This document shows positions 38,016-47,050 of a stretch of DNA of 64,000 bases, piece after piece. The notes below the pieces were generated by a model, which did no database searches, was not told the origin of the DNA, and worked only from the letters and a program-made list of their open reading frames with translations. The first letter of the stretch is position 1. Each line of letters starts with the position of its first letter. Position numbers and translations under genes: made by a program. This stretch comes from Planctomycetaceae bacterium (GTDB lineage Bacteria > Planctomycetota > Planctomycetia > Planctomycetales > Planctomycetaceae). Where the stretch lies: contig JAHBXV010000004.1 in the NCBI GenBank assembly GCA_019636285.1, positions 62,001 to 126,000 on the forward strand, read 5' to 3'.

Positions 38016-38279
38016 GGGGCTCTCCGTCTGTCGGTCTGGGGAAGTGAGGAGTCGATGTGATCGCGATATCGCGAGGCGGTCTGTCTGGCCGCGGAGTTCG
38101 AGTAAACCATGAGAATAACCGTCGATCGCGGCAAATTCCAAGTGATGACAAATCGGCGGAATCCTTTGCGACTGGTCGAAGTTTTCGGTGACCAGTACCA
38201 TGAAGTTCCGTTTCAAGACACCGGTCCCCGCGTTCGCCGGGAAGACCTCGTCGACGGCTCCAAATCGAAGGAACGCATC

Positions 38280-38792
38280 ATGTCTCCCAGTTTCCGTGAG
38301 AACCGCAGTCTGTACTTGATGGTCGGTCTTTTGGGCGGTTTGTGTCTGGCGTCGTTCTGGCCGCAAGAGACGGTTCAGGCCGTCGCGACCGACCGCGACG
38401 ACCGGTTCGCGATTGCCACCGTCGAAGTGGGGTACGCCCAGCCGGAGGCGGTCTTCGTGCTCGACTTTCTGACCGGGCGATTGACCGGCGCGTTGCTGAA
38501 TCAGCAGTCGGCCAACTTCACGAACTTCTATTTCCGGAATGTCGCCGCGGACTTTCAGATTGATGCCGAAGCGGCCACCAAGGCCAAGTACGTCCTCATT
38601 CCCGGCCGGTCGGAAATTCCCAGTGCTCGTGGCACGACGATGGCAGTTGGAACCATCTACATCGCCGAAATGACATCGGGCAAAGTGGTCGCGTACAGCT
38701 TCCCGTTCCGGACCTCGCGGCAGCCCGTCGCGCCGGTACAGATCGAGCCGTTCGCCTTCTTCCCGTTCCGCGAAGCGGCGACGACGAACTGA
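38280..38792 (+). CDS. Small exported protein of unknown function
   Basis: A 170-residue protein. The ATG at 38280 has AAGGA 8 bases upstream and opens a signal/anchor segment LYLMVGLLGGLCLASFWP. The mature part has TDRDDRFAIATVEVGYAQPEAV near its start, then alternating beta-like strands such as FVLDFLTGRLTGALL and TMAVGTIYIAEMTSGKVVAYSF. I have the impression it is a planctomycete-specific conserved family, but its function is unknown. It stands between a divergent oxidoreductase gene and a universal stress protein gene. Confidence 0.7.
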   Translation: MSPSFRENRSLYLMVGLLGGLCLASFWPQETVQAVATDRDDRFAIATVEVGYAQPEAVFVLDFLTGRLTGALLNQQSANFTNFYFRNVAADFQIDAEAATKAKYVLIPGRSEIPSARGTTMAVGTIYIAEMTSGKVVAYSFPFRTSRQPVAPVQIEPFAFFPFREAATTN

Positions 38793-38896
38793 GTGGTCTC
38801 GCGCGGGCTCCTCTGTCGTGTTTACGCGGGAAGTCAGACGTTTGAAGTTTGGCTTCCCGCGATTTATTTGCTTCCCCTCCGTGCCGGTGAAGTCAC

Positions 38897-39367
38897 ATGA
38901 TCCGTCTGAAGAAGATTCTGTTTCCGACCGACTTCAGCGAACCGGCCGTTCAGGCGGAACAATATGCCTGTGCCCTGGCCGAGCAGTTCGATGCCGAACT
39001 CCACATCCTCAACGTCATTTCCGACGCGGTCATGGCTTCGCCCGACCCGGCATCGGCGTATGTCATTCCCGTTACCACGCTCGAGGAAGTGCATGCGGCC
39101 GTTGTCGAGGCTTTGGCGAAAGTTCCCGCGGCGTCGGTCTCGGCGAATCGAGTCCTTCGTCGCGAGGTCCGAGTCGGCAATCCGTTTCTCGAAATCGTGA
39201 AGTACGCCGAGGAACACGATATCGACCTGCTCGTCATCGGCACGCATGGCCGCACGGGGTTGGCGCATGCGCTCCTGGGTAGCACGGCCGAGCGAATTGT
39301 TCGCAAGTCCAAGTGCCCCGTGATGACGGTTCATCCGCGGGGGCATCAGTTCGTGCTCCCCGAGTGA
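38897..39367 (+). CDS. Universal stress protein, UspA family
   Basis: A 156-residue single-domain Usp. The N-terminal LKKILFPTDFSE strand and the C-terminal ATP-binding motif GTHGRTGLAHALLGSTAERI (Gly-x2-Gly-x9-Gly-Ser type) are present, ending KCPVMTVHP. The ATP-binding subclass is therefore expected. Usp proteins act in the cytoplasm in stress survival and may bind nucleotides as sensors. The gene lies 104 bases after the small exported protein gene on the same strand. Confidence 0.9.
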   Translation: MIRLKKILFPTDFSEPAVQAEQYACALAEQFDAELHILNVISDAVMASPDPASAYVIPVTTLEEVHAAVVEALAKVPAASVSANRVLRREVRVGNPFLEIVKYAEEHDIDLLVIGTHGRTGLAHALLGSTAERIVRKSKCPVMTVHPRGHQFVLPE

Positions 39368-39422
39368 TCGCGGTCGCTTCGTGCGGGTGTGGAAAAGGTT
39401 CAGTCAGGCAGGTTCTTGTGGG

Positions 39423-40760
39423 ATGAGGGATTTCATGCGGGCGATCACGACCCTGGGTTTGCTGTGCGGATCTTTCCTGGTCAGCGGTTGCGAGCCGGCT
39501 GCGAAGATTCCAGAGAAACCAGCCGATGTCGCACCGAATGAAGCCGCGTCCGCTCTTCCCGCTGCGGACACCAAGACAGCGGCTGAGGCCCAGGTCGTCG
39601 CTGAGAATCCAGCGACGACGCCAGCTCTCGAAGAGCCTTCGACTGACGGACACAATCGGCTGACCCCGGACGAGATCTCCCAGGGCTGGCTGCGCCTGTT
39701 CGATGGCTCGACGTTGTTTGGTTGGAAGCCGAACAGTTCGGCTGCGTGGACTGTCGCCGATGGGGAAATCCGGACCGATGGTTCGGCTGGCGGGCTGCTC
39801 GTCACGACGACTCCGTTCGCCAATTACGAACTGCGCTGCGATTACCAGCTCGTTGAAGGTGGCAACAGCGGTGTGTTTCTTCGCACGCCCTTCGAGCCGA
39901 CAAATCCGGCCGTCGACTGTTATGAGCTCAATATGTGCGACAGCCGTCCCGAGTTTGGAACGGCGAGCCTCGTGGCCCGACAGGAGCCGGATGGAGCCCC
40001 GATCGTCGCAGATCCGGGCTGGCACTCGTGGCATGTGGTTGTCGACGGCCCGCGCGTGACCGCCAAGCTCGATGGCAAGCCGGTGCTCGACTACACCGAC
40101 GCGACCGAGTCACCGCTCAAGAGCGGCTTCATCGGCTTGCAGGTCCGTGAGGGATCGGTCGCGTTTCGGAACGTGTTTCTCAAACCGCTCGGGATGAAAC
40201 CGCTCTTCGATGGAGAATCGCTGACGGGCTGGCGCGTGGTTCCCGGTTCCCAGAGCGAATTCAACGTGATTGATGAAACCATTCACGTGACGGGCGGCCG
40301 CGGCTTTCTGGAGACCGAGGAAACCGCTGGCGACTTTGTTTTTCAATTTGAAGCGATCACGCACGGCGACACGCTCAACAGCGGCGTCTTCTTCCGGGCG
40401 ATTCCGGGGACGGAAGCCAATCCGTCGGATGGCTACGAATTCCAGATTCAGCACGGCTTCAAGGACGGCGACCGGACCAAGCCCGCCGATTTCGGGACCG
40501 GGGCGATCTTTCGTCGCGTGGCTGCCCGTCGGGTGGTGGCCAACGATCGCGAGTGGTTCACCGGGACACTCATCGCCAATGGGCCGCATTTCGCGACGTG
40601 GGTGAACGGCATCCAGGTGGTTGACTGGACCGACGACAGGGCGGCTAACGCGAATCCCCGCCAGGGTCTGCGAGTCGAGCCAGGACATTTTAGCTTGCAG
40701 GGACATGACCCGGGAACCGATCTGTCGTTCCGGAATCTTCGGTTGGGACAGCTTCCATGA
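39423..40760 (+). CDS. Lipoprotein with two DUF1080 (LamG-like) domains
   Basis: A 445-residue protein. The signal LLCGSFLVSGC is a lipobox, predicting lipidation of the Cys at about residue 22. A Glu/Ala/Pro-rich linker follows, then two DUF1080 (3-keto-disaccharide hydrolase-type) beta-sandwich domains at about 85-255 and 260-440. Each starts with the family LFDGxxLxGW: LFDGSTLFGWK and LFDGESLTGWR. Each also has the NSGVFLR/NSGVFFR element. Members are glycan-degrading and abundant in planctomycetes. The start is uncertain between ATG 39423, ATG 39435 and GTG 39381. Confidence 0.85.
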   Translation: MRDFMRAITTLGLLCGSFLVSGCEPAAKIPEKPADVAPNEAASALPAADTKTAAEAQVVAENPATTPALEEPSTDGHNRLTPDEISQGWLRLFDGSTLFGWKPNSSAAWTVADGEIRTDGSAGGLLVTTTPFANYELRCDYQLVEGGNSGVFLRTPFEPTNPAVDCYELNMCDSRPEFGTASLVARQEPDGAPIVADPGWHSWHVVVDGPRVTAKLDGKPVLDYTDATESPLKSGFIGLQVREGSVAFRNVFLKPLGMKPLFDGESLTGWRVVPGSQSEFNVIDETIHVTGGRGFLETEETAGDFVFQFEAITHGDTLNSGVFFRAIPGTEANPSDGYEFQIQHGFKDGDRTKPADFGTGAIFRRVAARRVVANDREWFTGTLIANGPHFATWVNGIQVVDWTDDRAANANPRQGLRVEPGHFSLQGHDPGTDLSFRNLRLGQLP

Positions 40761-40843
40761 CGCGGCCGATTTCGGCGACTGACAGACTTGGAGATGCCCT
40801 CGGTTGAAGACAACCGGGGGCTAAATGGAGTGATAAGGTCAGT

Positions 40844-41821
40844 CTATTTGTGCTGCCAGCGGTCGCCGGGTTCCAGGATCGATTTCGGACCGTCGCCGTT
40901 GAGCCAGGTTTTTGCTTCTTTGTCCGACTTCAGGAAGGCGTCCCAGAAGGCGGTCGACAGGGCCAGGATCGCCCGGTGATGGTTGGGGTTCCGCGACTTG
41001 GCATCGCCCGGTAATGCGCGGTCGCTGAAGGCTGAGTGTTCCGCCTCGTGCAGCACGACTTCGTACTTGTCGCCTGGCGGCAGCGCCGGATAGACCGCCA
41101 GACGCGATTCGGGAGTCTGCCCTCCAATCGGCGAACCATCGTGCGTACCGGTCATCAGCAGCCAAGGGATTTTCACTGAGCCAAAAGCCTGCTCGACGCT
41201 GCCCTGCCTTGGGCTGCCGGGGCTGAACAGCACGGCGGCGTCGATGCGGTCGTCGGTGGGATTGAGCCGGCCGAGTCCCACCTTCTGCCCGCTCACCAGT
41301 TGTGTCGTCAGCGCGCCGAACGAATGACCGCACATGCCAAGGTGGTCAAGATCGAGCCGCTTGTGGAGCGGGTGATTCTCCGCCGTGTTCCATTTCGCCA
41401 GGGTGTCGATTGCCCCCGAGACATCCTGCACGCGGAACACCGTGTTCTGCCCGTTGGCCGCGCGTTGCAAAGCGGCCATGCGTCCCAAGGGCTGTGCGTC
41501 GCGCCAGACACTTTCGTCGCTGCCAGCATGTTGCAGTCGAATCACCACATAGCCCCGCGCCGCCCAGTGGTTCGACAGATAGTCGGAATTCTCGCGCGAT
41601 CCCCCGAGTCCATGGCTAAAAACAACGACCGGCGCTGGATCTTTTGAAACCGGCAGTTGGACTTTAATCGGGACCTTGCGATCGGCGGCACGGCTGTCAG
41701 CATCGAGATTGATCGGCTTGGGCAATTCGGTCGTCGGTATCCGGAGCGGATCGTAGTCCTCAGCCGTCGCGAAATTTGCGACACAAGCAAAGACTAGGAA
41801 TGACGTCAGAAGACGGTTCAC
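40844..41821 (-). CDS. Secreted alpha/beta hydrolase
   Basis: A 325-residue protein with an N-terminal signal peptide (NRLLTSFLVFACVANFATA). The hydrolase core shows VVFSHGLGG (oxyanion), the nucleophile motif GHSFGA, an acid Asp in TGTHDGSP, and a late His in HEAEHSAF. It is similar to platelet-activating-factor acetylhydrolase-like and dienelactone hydrolase-like enzymes, acting on an ester; the substrate is unknown. Tandem GTG codons at 41824 and 41821 follow an AGGGGA site and are better starts than the long in-frame extension upstream. It is convergent with the DUF1080 gene. Confidence 0.8.
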   Translation of the reverse strand: MNRLLTSFLVFACVANFATAEDYDPLRIPTTELPKPINLDADSRAADRKVPIKVQLPVSKDPAPVVVFSHGLGGSRENSDYLSNHWAARGYVVIRLQHAGSDESVWRDAQPLGRMAALQRAANGQNTVFRVQDVSGAIDTLAKWNTAENHPLHKRLDLDHLGMCGHSFGALTTQLVSGQKVGLGRLNPTDDRIDAAVLFSPGSPRQGSVEQAFGSVKIPWLLMTGTHDGSPIGGQTPESRLAVYPALPPGDKYEVVLHEAEHSAFSDRALPGDAKSRNPNHHRAILALSTAFWDAFLKSDKEAKTWLNGDGPKSILEPGDRWQHK

Positions 41822-42009
41822 CACGATTCCCCTTTCATCGTCGCGAAAACGGGCTGCCTCCCGATTCAACCCGCGATTCGTAGCCGGGGTTTCGAGAAAA
41901 TCGGGCGGGTGGCTCCGCGCCTGGAAGGACCGAGCCTTCAAAAGCGAAGCGACCCGCATCCGGGGGGAAGCGGGTCGCTCAGTGATTCGTCAAGATTTCT
42001 CGTGCGGGG

Positions 42010-42852
42010 CTACTCGCCGAGGATGCCCTTGGCCAACCGCTTGAGGGCTTCCGCTTCAATCTGACGGACACGTTCGCGGGTCAGACCGAGCGTTTCGCCG
42101 ATTTCCTTCAGCGTTCGGGGTTCGGCGTCGTCGAGGCCAAACCGCATCCGCAGGATCGTCGCTTCGCGGGGATCCATTTCGTCGAGCATGCGGTAAACAT
42201 GCTTGAGGTTATCGTGGTCCAGCAGTTCGTCGGCTGGTCCCTTCGTGCGATCGTCGGCGACCATATCGCTCATGGTCCAGCCCGCCTCGTCGTCGTCTGT
42301 TTGAGGAGTGCTGTTGTAGAGCTGGATGGCCTTGCGGACGATGCTGAGTTTCTTGCGCGGCAATTCCAGTTCGCGGGCCACTTCGTCCTGTGTGGGCGGC
42401 CGGCCGAGGCGATCTTCCAGAACGGCGGTCGCCCGCCGCCATTTGGTGAGCAGTTCCACCATGTAGGCGGGAATGCGGATGGTCTTGCCCGAATTGATGA
42501 GCGCCCGCTTGATCGACTGCTTGATCCAGTAGCTGGCGTACGTGGAAAATCGGGTGTTCATGTCCGGATCGAAGCCCTCGACCGCGCGGAGTAGGCCGAG
42601 GTTGCCTTCTTCGATCAAGTCTTGCAGCGGCAGTCCTTTGCCGGTGTAGGAACGGGAGATGTTGACGACGAGCCGGAGGTTCGCACGGACCATGCGGTCT
42701 CGCGCTCCCAGGTCGCCATCGGCGATCCGGTGTGCCAGCTCTTTCTCTTCCTCCGCGGAGAGGAGCGAGGTCTCGTTGATTTCGCGGAGGTACGACTCAA
42801 GGGGCGTCTGGACGGCGGTGTCGCCGATTCGCGGCCGGATAGTCTTTCGCAT
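42010..42852 (-). CDS. RNA polymerase sigma-70 factor, RpoD/SigA family
   Basis: A 280-residue sigma factor without region 1.1. Region 1.2 is TPLESYLREINETSLLS. Region 2 holds the core- and -10-binding blocks GLPLQDLIEEGNLGLLRA and TRFSTYASYWIKQSIKRA. Region 3 is RPPTQDEVARELELP, and region 4 ends TLKEIGETLGLTRERVRQIE, the -35-binding helix-turn-helix. These are close to housekeeping sigma, so it should read ordinary promoters. The small size fits a group 2 (primary-like, non-essential) sigma, though some genomes use such short forms as the main one. The rpsA terminator lies just upstream, so it has its own promoter in 42853-43278. Confidence 0.9.
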   Translation of the reverse strand: MRKTIRPRIGDTAVQTPLESYLREINETSLLSAEEEKELAHRIADGDLGARDRMVRANLRLVVNISRSYTGKGLPLQDLIEEGNLGLLRAVEGFDPDMNTRFSTYASYWIKQSIKRALINSGKTIRIPAYMVELLTKWRRATAVLEDRLGRPPTQDEVARELELPRKKLSIVRKAIQLYNSTPQTDDDEAGWTMSDMVADDRTKGPADELLDHDNLKHVYRMLDEMDPREATILRMRFGLDDAEPRTLKEIGETLGLTRERVRQIEAEALKRLAKGILGE

Positions 42853-43278
42853 GGAATTGGTTACCGAATTTCAGTCTCTCGGAACGAATCCCCACTCGTG
42901 CCAAGGCACCAGCGGGTCGCCCCCGGGCGATGTTTCGGTCGGCCGCGTTCCAAATCCCTGGAGACCCCGACGTTCGACCTGGCCCAGTCGAACAGCGAGG
43001 CCGGCAAGCCGGGGCTGTCTCATGCTTCTAGTTATCGGTTCGCCGTTTCTGGAATTCCAAGGCGACAGACAGGTTCCGAGGGATTCGCCTGGGGAAACTG
43101 GGGTAACAGCGTGGATTTTTCGGGTATAGCGGTTGTAGCGCCGGGGCCGGAGAGTTTCGCCAGCATCTCCGGAGTCTCCGCGTTCACCAATTCCAGACGC
43201 GGAGGATTCATTTGGACTGCGGCATGACCGTCTCAAGCGTCGCTCCAAGAGCGCGCGGCCCATTCGCGCGCCAGGCAA
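42853..43278. other. Upstream region of the sigma factor gene
   Basis: About 425 bases with no convincing gene. It is the leader/promoter region for the sigma gene on the minus strand and lies beyond the rpsA terminator. I see no clear hairpin or repeat. Confidence 0.4.
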
Positions 43279-43313
43279 CAAAAAAACGCCAGCAGGCTGG
43301 ACCTGCTGGCGTT
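43279..43313 (-). terminator. Rho-independent terminator of rpsA
   Basis: A perfect 12-bp stem, 43285-43296 with 43302-43313 (AACGCCAGCAGG), and a 5-base loop. On the minus strand a run of Ts (43286-43280) follows. It lies 47 bases after the rpsA stop in the right orientation. Confidence 0.9.
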
Positions 43314-43359
43314 CTGAGTTGCGATTCCGAACGATCGCTGTTCTCGCACGGCCCGAAGA

Positions 43360-45147
43360 CTAGTTTTCTTCGTCGGGCGAGCCGCCACCCATGCTGAACA
43401 GAGGACCGGAAGCGCCTTCCATGCCGCCCTTCAGTTCCTCGCGGCGACGCGGACCAGCGGCGGCCGACGACGGTTCCTTGCCTTCAGCGGCTGCATAGTC
43501 GGGCTGCGACTTGCGGCTGAGCCCGATCTTGCGCTCGACCGGGTCGACCCGCAGGATGCGAACTTCCAGTTCGTCGCCCACTTTGACCAGCGACTCGGGA
43601 TTTTCGATCTTCTGATCGGCCAGTTCCGAAACGTGCAGAAGACCTTCCAGTTCCGGTTCCAGCTCGATGAAGACACCGAAGTTGGTGATCTTGGTGATCT
43701 TGCCGGTGACCTGCTCGCCCGGCTGGTACTTGTCCGGGATCGCCCGTTCCCAAGGATCTTCGGTGAGCTGCTTGAGCCCCAGCGCGATTCGCTTGCGCTC
43801 CTGGTCGACCGAGATGACCTGGCAGGTAATCTGGTCGCCCTTCTTGAGCATTTCGTTCGCGTGGGAAATCTTGCGGGTCCACGACATGTCGCTGACGTGC
43901 AGCAGGCCGTCGACACCTTCCTCGAGCTCGACAAACGCACCGTAGTTGGTGAGGTTGCGGACCGAGCCCTCGACGATCGAGCCCGGCGGATACTTCTCGG
44001 CCACCTTGTCCCAGGGGTTCGGCTGGGCCTGCTTCATGCCCAGCGAGATTTCCTGCTTTTCCTTGTTGATCCCCAGCACGACGACTTCGACTTCGTCGCC
44101 CGGGCTGACCAGTTCCGACGGGTGATTGACGCGCTTGGTCCACGACATTTCGGAAATGTGGACCAGGCCCTCGATGCCGTCTTCCAGCTTCACGAAAGCC
44201 CCGTACGACATGACGTTGACGACTTCGCCGGTCAGCTTGGTGCCAACCGGGTACTTCGCCTCGACGTTGTCCCAGGGGCTCTTTTCCTTCTGCTTGAGGC
44301 CGAGGGCGATCTTCTCGCGGTCGCGGTCGACGTTGAGGATCATCACTTCGATCTCGTCGTCGATCTTCACCTTTTCCGACGGATGGCTGATACGGCTCCA
44401 GCTCATGTCGGTGATGTGCAGCAGGCCGTCGATGCCGCCGAGGTCGACGAACGCGCCGAAGTCGGCGATGTTCTTGACGACACCCTTGCGGACCTGGCCT
44501 TCCGCGATTTCGGAAAGGAGATCCTCTTTCAGCTTCTGGCGCCGTTCTTCGATCAGACGGCGGCGCGACACGACGATGTTGCGGCGGGCTTCGTCGATCT
44601 TGAGGATCATGCACTCGATCGGCTTGTTGATGTATTCGCCGATGTCCTGCGGGCGGCGAATGTCGACCTGGCTGGCGGGCAGGAAGACATTCACGCCGAT
44701 ATTGACCAGCAGGCCCCCCTTGATCTTGCGGATGACCTGACCGGTGATGACATCCCCTTCCTTGTGGTTGGAGATGATCTTTTCCCATTCGCGAATCCGG
44801 TCGGCCTTCCGCTTCGACAGCAGCACGAGGCCGAATTCGTCTTCGATTTCTTCGAGCAGCACGTCCACCGGATCGCCGGGCTTCGGCTCGACGCCTTCGT
44901 CCCACTCGTCCTTCGGGACGACCCCTTCGCTCTTGTAGCCGATATCGACCAGAACCTCGTCCCCTTCGACGCGGACCACGGTTCCTTCGATGATCGAGTT
45001 GAGATCGACCCCGGCTCCCTGGGTGTCGTAGATGTGAGCGAGGCTTTCTTCTTCCAACGCGGCCGCGTCGGCCAGACTGGTGGCGAACGCCGATTCCAGA
45101 TCTTCGTCGCTGATTGTGAATTCGCGGATCAGGTTCCGATCAACCAT
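43360..45147 (-). CDS. rpsA: 30S ribosomal protein S1
   Basis: A 595-residue protein with six S1 (OB-fold) repeats at roughly residues 50-110, 125-190, 210-280, 295-365, 380-455 and 470-540. The last four share the typical GAFVxLxxGxxGLxHxSxMSW pattern. S1 binds mRNA leaders and helps load structured messages on the 30S subunit. The N-terminal 45 residues are acidic and helical; the C-terminus is a Gly/Ser/Glu-rich tail ending SPDEEN. The ATG at 45147 is used; a GTG at 45171 in frame is an alternative. A strong terminator follows. A single-gene transcript is likely. Confidence 0.95.
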   Translation of the reverse strand: MVDRNLIREFTISDEDLESAFATSLADAAALEEESLAHIYDTQGAGVDLNSIIEGTVVRVEGDEVLVDIGYKSEGVVPKDEWDEGVEPKPGDPVDVLLEEIEDEFGLVLLSKRKADRIREWEKIISNHKEGDVITGQVIRKIKGGLLVNIGVNVFLPASQVDIRRPQDIGEYINKPIECMILKIDEARRNIVVSRRRLIEERRQKLKEDLLSEIAEGQVRKGVVKNIADFGAFVDLGGIDGLLHITDMSWSRISHPSEKVKIDDEIEVMILNVDRDREKIALGLKQKEKSPWDNVEAKYPVGTKLTGEVVNVMSYGAFVKLEDGIEGLVHISEMSWTKRVNHPSELVSPGDEVEVVVLGINKEKQEISLGMKQAQPNPWDKVAEKYPPGSIVEGSVRNLTNYGAFVELEEGVDGLLHVSDMSWTRKISHANEMLKKGDQITCQVISVDQERKRIALGLKQLTEDPWERAIPDKYQPGEQVTGKITKITNFGVFIELEPELEGLLHVSELADQKIENPESLVKVGDELEVRILRVDPVERKIGLSRKSQPDYAAAEGKEPSSAAAGPRRREELKGGMEGASGPLFSMGGGSPDEEN

Positions 45148-45461
45148 GCTGCAAACAACTTTCTGAGACACCCGCTGAGAATCGCCAATCGCCGGAAGTC
45201 ATTATTTCGCAAGGGGATGAAACAACCCGAGGTCAGACTTGTCGGGGACGAAGAGAGCGACGACGTGTGTCCGGATGCGAGGCGCATCCTCGTGTGGTTA
45301 AGGCCTTCGACCAGCGCGGCAAAATCCCAATGACCTGCCGGACAGACGCAGTCGAGTTTGGGACTATAACAAACACCCCGCCAACAACGGAAGGGTTGAA
45401 GCCCTAAGAAGTTCGGGAATTCTAGCGGCTATCGGGTATCGCGGGCTGGCCTGACCGCGAA
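45148..45461. promoter_or_regulatory. Leader and candidate promoter of rpsA
   Basis: A 314-base non-coding stretch. On the minus strand TATAGT (45368-45363) fits a -10 box, with a poor -35 match about 18 bases upstream, giving a leader of over 200 nt for rpsA. The remainder, toward the convergent end of the CoA-binding gene, shows nothing distinct. Confidence 0.35.
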
Positions 45462-45878
45462 TCAGTCGTCCGGGCGTTCGCCATCGTTGACCAATGGTCG
45501 CGTCGCCCGAAGATTCACCAGCCCGCATGCCTGGATGACGGGAAGTTCGAGCCGTGCCGCCTCGGCCAGGAGCGCCTCGCTTTCTGAACCGGGGTTCACC
45601 CAGACTTCGGCGGGTCGCTTGTCGGCAATTTCTTGAAGTAGCGAAACTCCAATAGCGGCAGGGATATACAGCGCAATTCGGTCGATCCGATCGACGGGGA
45701 CATCGCTGAGCCGGGCGTACGCGCGCAGCCCTTCAATCGTCTCGGCATTCGGGTTGATGGGAAAGACCTGGTCCCCGCGAGCTATGTGCTCGCGGACAGC
45801 GAGGTTGCCGTATTTGGTCCGGTCTCGACTGGCGCCGATGATGGCGACCGTTCGCCTTGGGGAAACCTGAGTCGTCAC
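45462..45878 (-). CDS. CoA-binding protein, YccU-like
   Basis: A 138-residue Rossmann-fold protein of the CoA_binding_2 family: TVAIIGASRDRTKYGNLAV at the start, VFPINPNAETIEGL, then VDRIALYIPA and EVWVNPGSES, ending in an IQACGLVNL motif. Family proteins bind CoA; their cellular role is poorly defined. The GTG at 45878 is selected since the family is about 140 residues and GAGGAAA precedes it; the open frame upstream overlaps the next gene antisense-free but is not family-like. It starts 20 bases after the DUF6807 gene on the same strand, so the two form one transcript. Confidence 0.82.
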   Translation of the reverse strand: MTTQVSPRRTVAIIGASRDRTKYGNLAVREHIARGDQVFPINPNAETIEGLRAYARLSDVPVDRIDRIALYIPAAIGVSLLQEIADKRPAEVWVNPGSESEALLAEAARLELPVIQACGLVNLRATRPLVNDGERPDD

Positions 45879-45898
45879 TTCCGGAATTTTCCTCGTGC

Positions 45899-46903
45899 TC
45901 AAGGCTGTTTCGTTGTCGCGACTTCCTTCGCGTACTGCTCCCAGCGGCTCTGCAATTGTTCGGGTAACGGAAGAGCTTCGGTTGTAACGAACAGCCGATA
46001 ATTCATGACCAGCGGTTTCTCCGGGGTCACGACGGCTTGAAAAAAAGTTCCAAATCGGCCGTACGCTCGTTCGGAATAGCGCGCGGGACGAGGCATTCCC
46101 GGTGCCTCGAGATACTGCACGCAATACGGTTTTTCCGCGATCGGAAACTGCATCGCGAACCAGTTCAGGTTGATGTGTTCGTCCGGGGCCAGGCGGTCGT
46201 CGACCTGGATGACTGGAGGTTTCCGCGGCACCCCCTCGGGACGCAAAAAGACGGCCGCGTTGCGATCGGCGACTTCCTGAGCCGCGCGGTACTGAAAACC
46301 GGCATGTTGACGGTCGCCGTCCAGCAAGACCTCCGGCAGTTCCGTTTCCAGCCGACTCGACCAATCGATCTGCCAGCCAAAACCGGGCGCCGGCTCGGTC
46401 GCAATCCGCCGCGCGGTAATCGTTCGCGTTTCCCGCAGAATCGGGCTGTCGCCACGCCCGCTCATCCAGTCAATTTGGGTCGTCATCGAACCCTGCTGGT
46501 CATCGGCTGATTGCGAAACGATCTGACGATGTCGCTGGTGCGCTCCTTGCGTGCAATGCCAGAAATCGGCCCGTTCCTCGCCCCAACTCGTCCGATTCCA
46601 CCCAACGAACAGCCCGCGATGATGGGTAAACGCCCCGCCCGGTCCTTTCGTCAGGCGAGTGTCGGTTCCAGGTCCGTAGACATGATGAAAGACCTTGTAG
46701 GTATTGTGGACCGTTTCGGGAGTCGCCGTGTCGTAGGCGAACTGGTAATCGAGAACCGGGGCGTCGCCAAATTTCAGTACGGCGGCGCCGGCCGCTTCGT
46801 CAACTGTCCAGGAGAATGTCCCCTCGGCGGCATTGGAAATCGCCGTTCCGGCACAAGATCCGGACAACAATAGTCCCATGAGAACTCCAAGCCGTGAACA
46901 CAT
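45899..46903 (-). CDS. Exported DUF6807 (PmoA-like) protein
   Basis: A 334-residue protein. The signal segment is SRLGVLMGLLLSGSCAGTAISNAA, possibly with a lipobox-like Cys. The body is the DUF6807 all-beta fold with the conserved KVFHHVYGP, FTHHRGLFVGWN, WHCTQGAHQRH and NLNWFAMQFP blocks, rich in His and Trp. Some databases call the family 'methane oxygenase PmoA', but it is not a methane monooxygenase; a carbohydrate-related role is likelier in planctomycetes. The ATG at 46903 has GGAG upstream. It is divergent from the FIST gene. Confidence 0.82.
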   Translation of the reverse strand: MCSRLGVLMGLLLSGSCAGTAISNAAEGTFSWTVDEAAGAAVLKFGDAPVLDYQFAYDTATPETVHNTYKVFHHVYGPGTDTRLTKGPGGAFTHHRGLFVGWNRTSWGEERADFWHCTQGAHQRHRQIVSQSADDQQGSMTTQIDWMSGRGDSPILRETRTITARRIATEPAPGFGWQIDWSSRLETELPEVLLDGDRQHAGFQYRAAQEVADRNAAVFLRPEGVPRKPPVIQVDDRLAPDEHINLNWFAMQFPIAEKPYCVQYLEAPGMPRPARYSERAYGRFGTFFQAVVTPEKPLVMNYRLFVTTEALPLPEQLQSRWEQYAKEVATTKQP

Positions 46904-47050
46904 GCGAGAGGCTCCGGATAGGTCCAGGTTGTTGCACCGACTCGAAAGTCTAAAATGAATCGGCAAGGATGGAAAATCCAAAGCCGTTCGAACCAGCCGC
47001 GCGGGAATCAGTCCAGGCGGCGAAACTGGAGTCGAGTAATCCTCTCATTT

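Noticed and set aside
43633-45333. 566-codon open frame antisense to rpsA
   Set aside because: Asp/Val/Leu-rich shadow of the S1 repeats; no start signal or recognisable fold.
45899-46903. DUF6807 protein as a methane monooxygenase subunit (PmoA), with fhcC as evidence of methane metabolism
   Set aside because: The 'PmoA' family label is misleading: the protein is an exported beta-rich protein with no membrane monooxygenase features.
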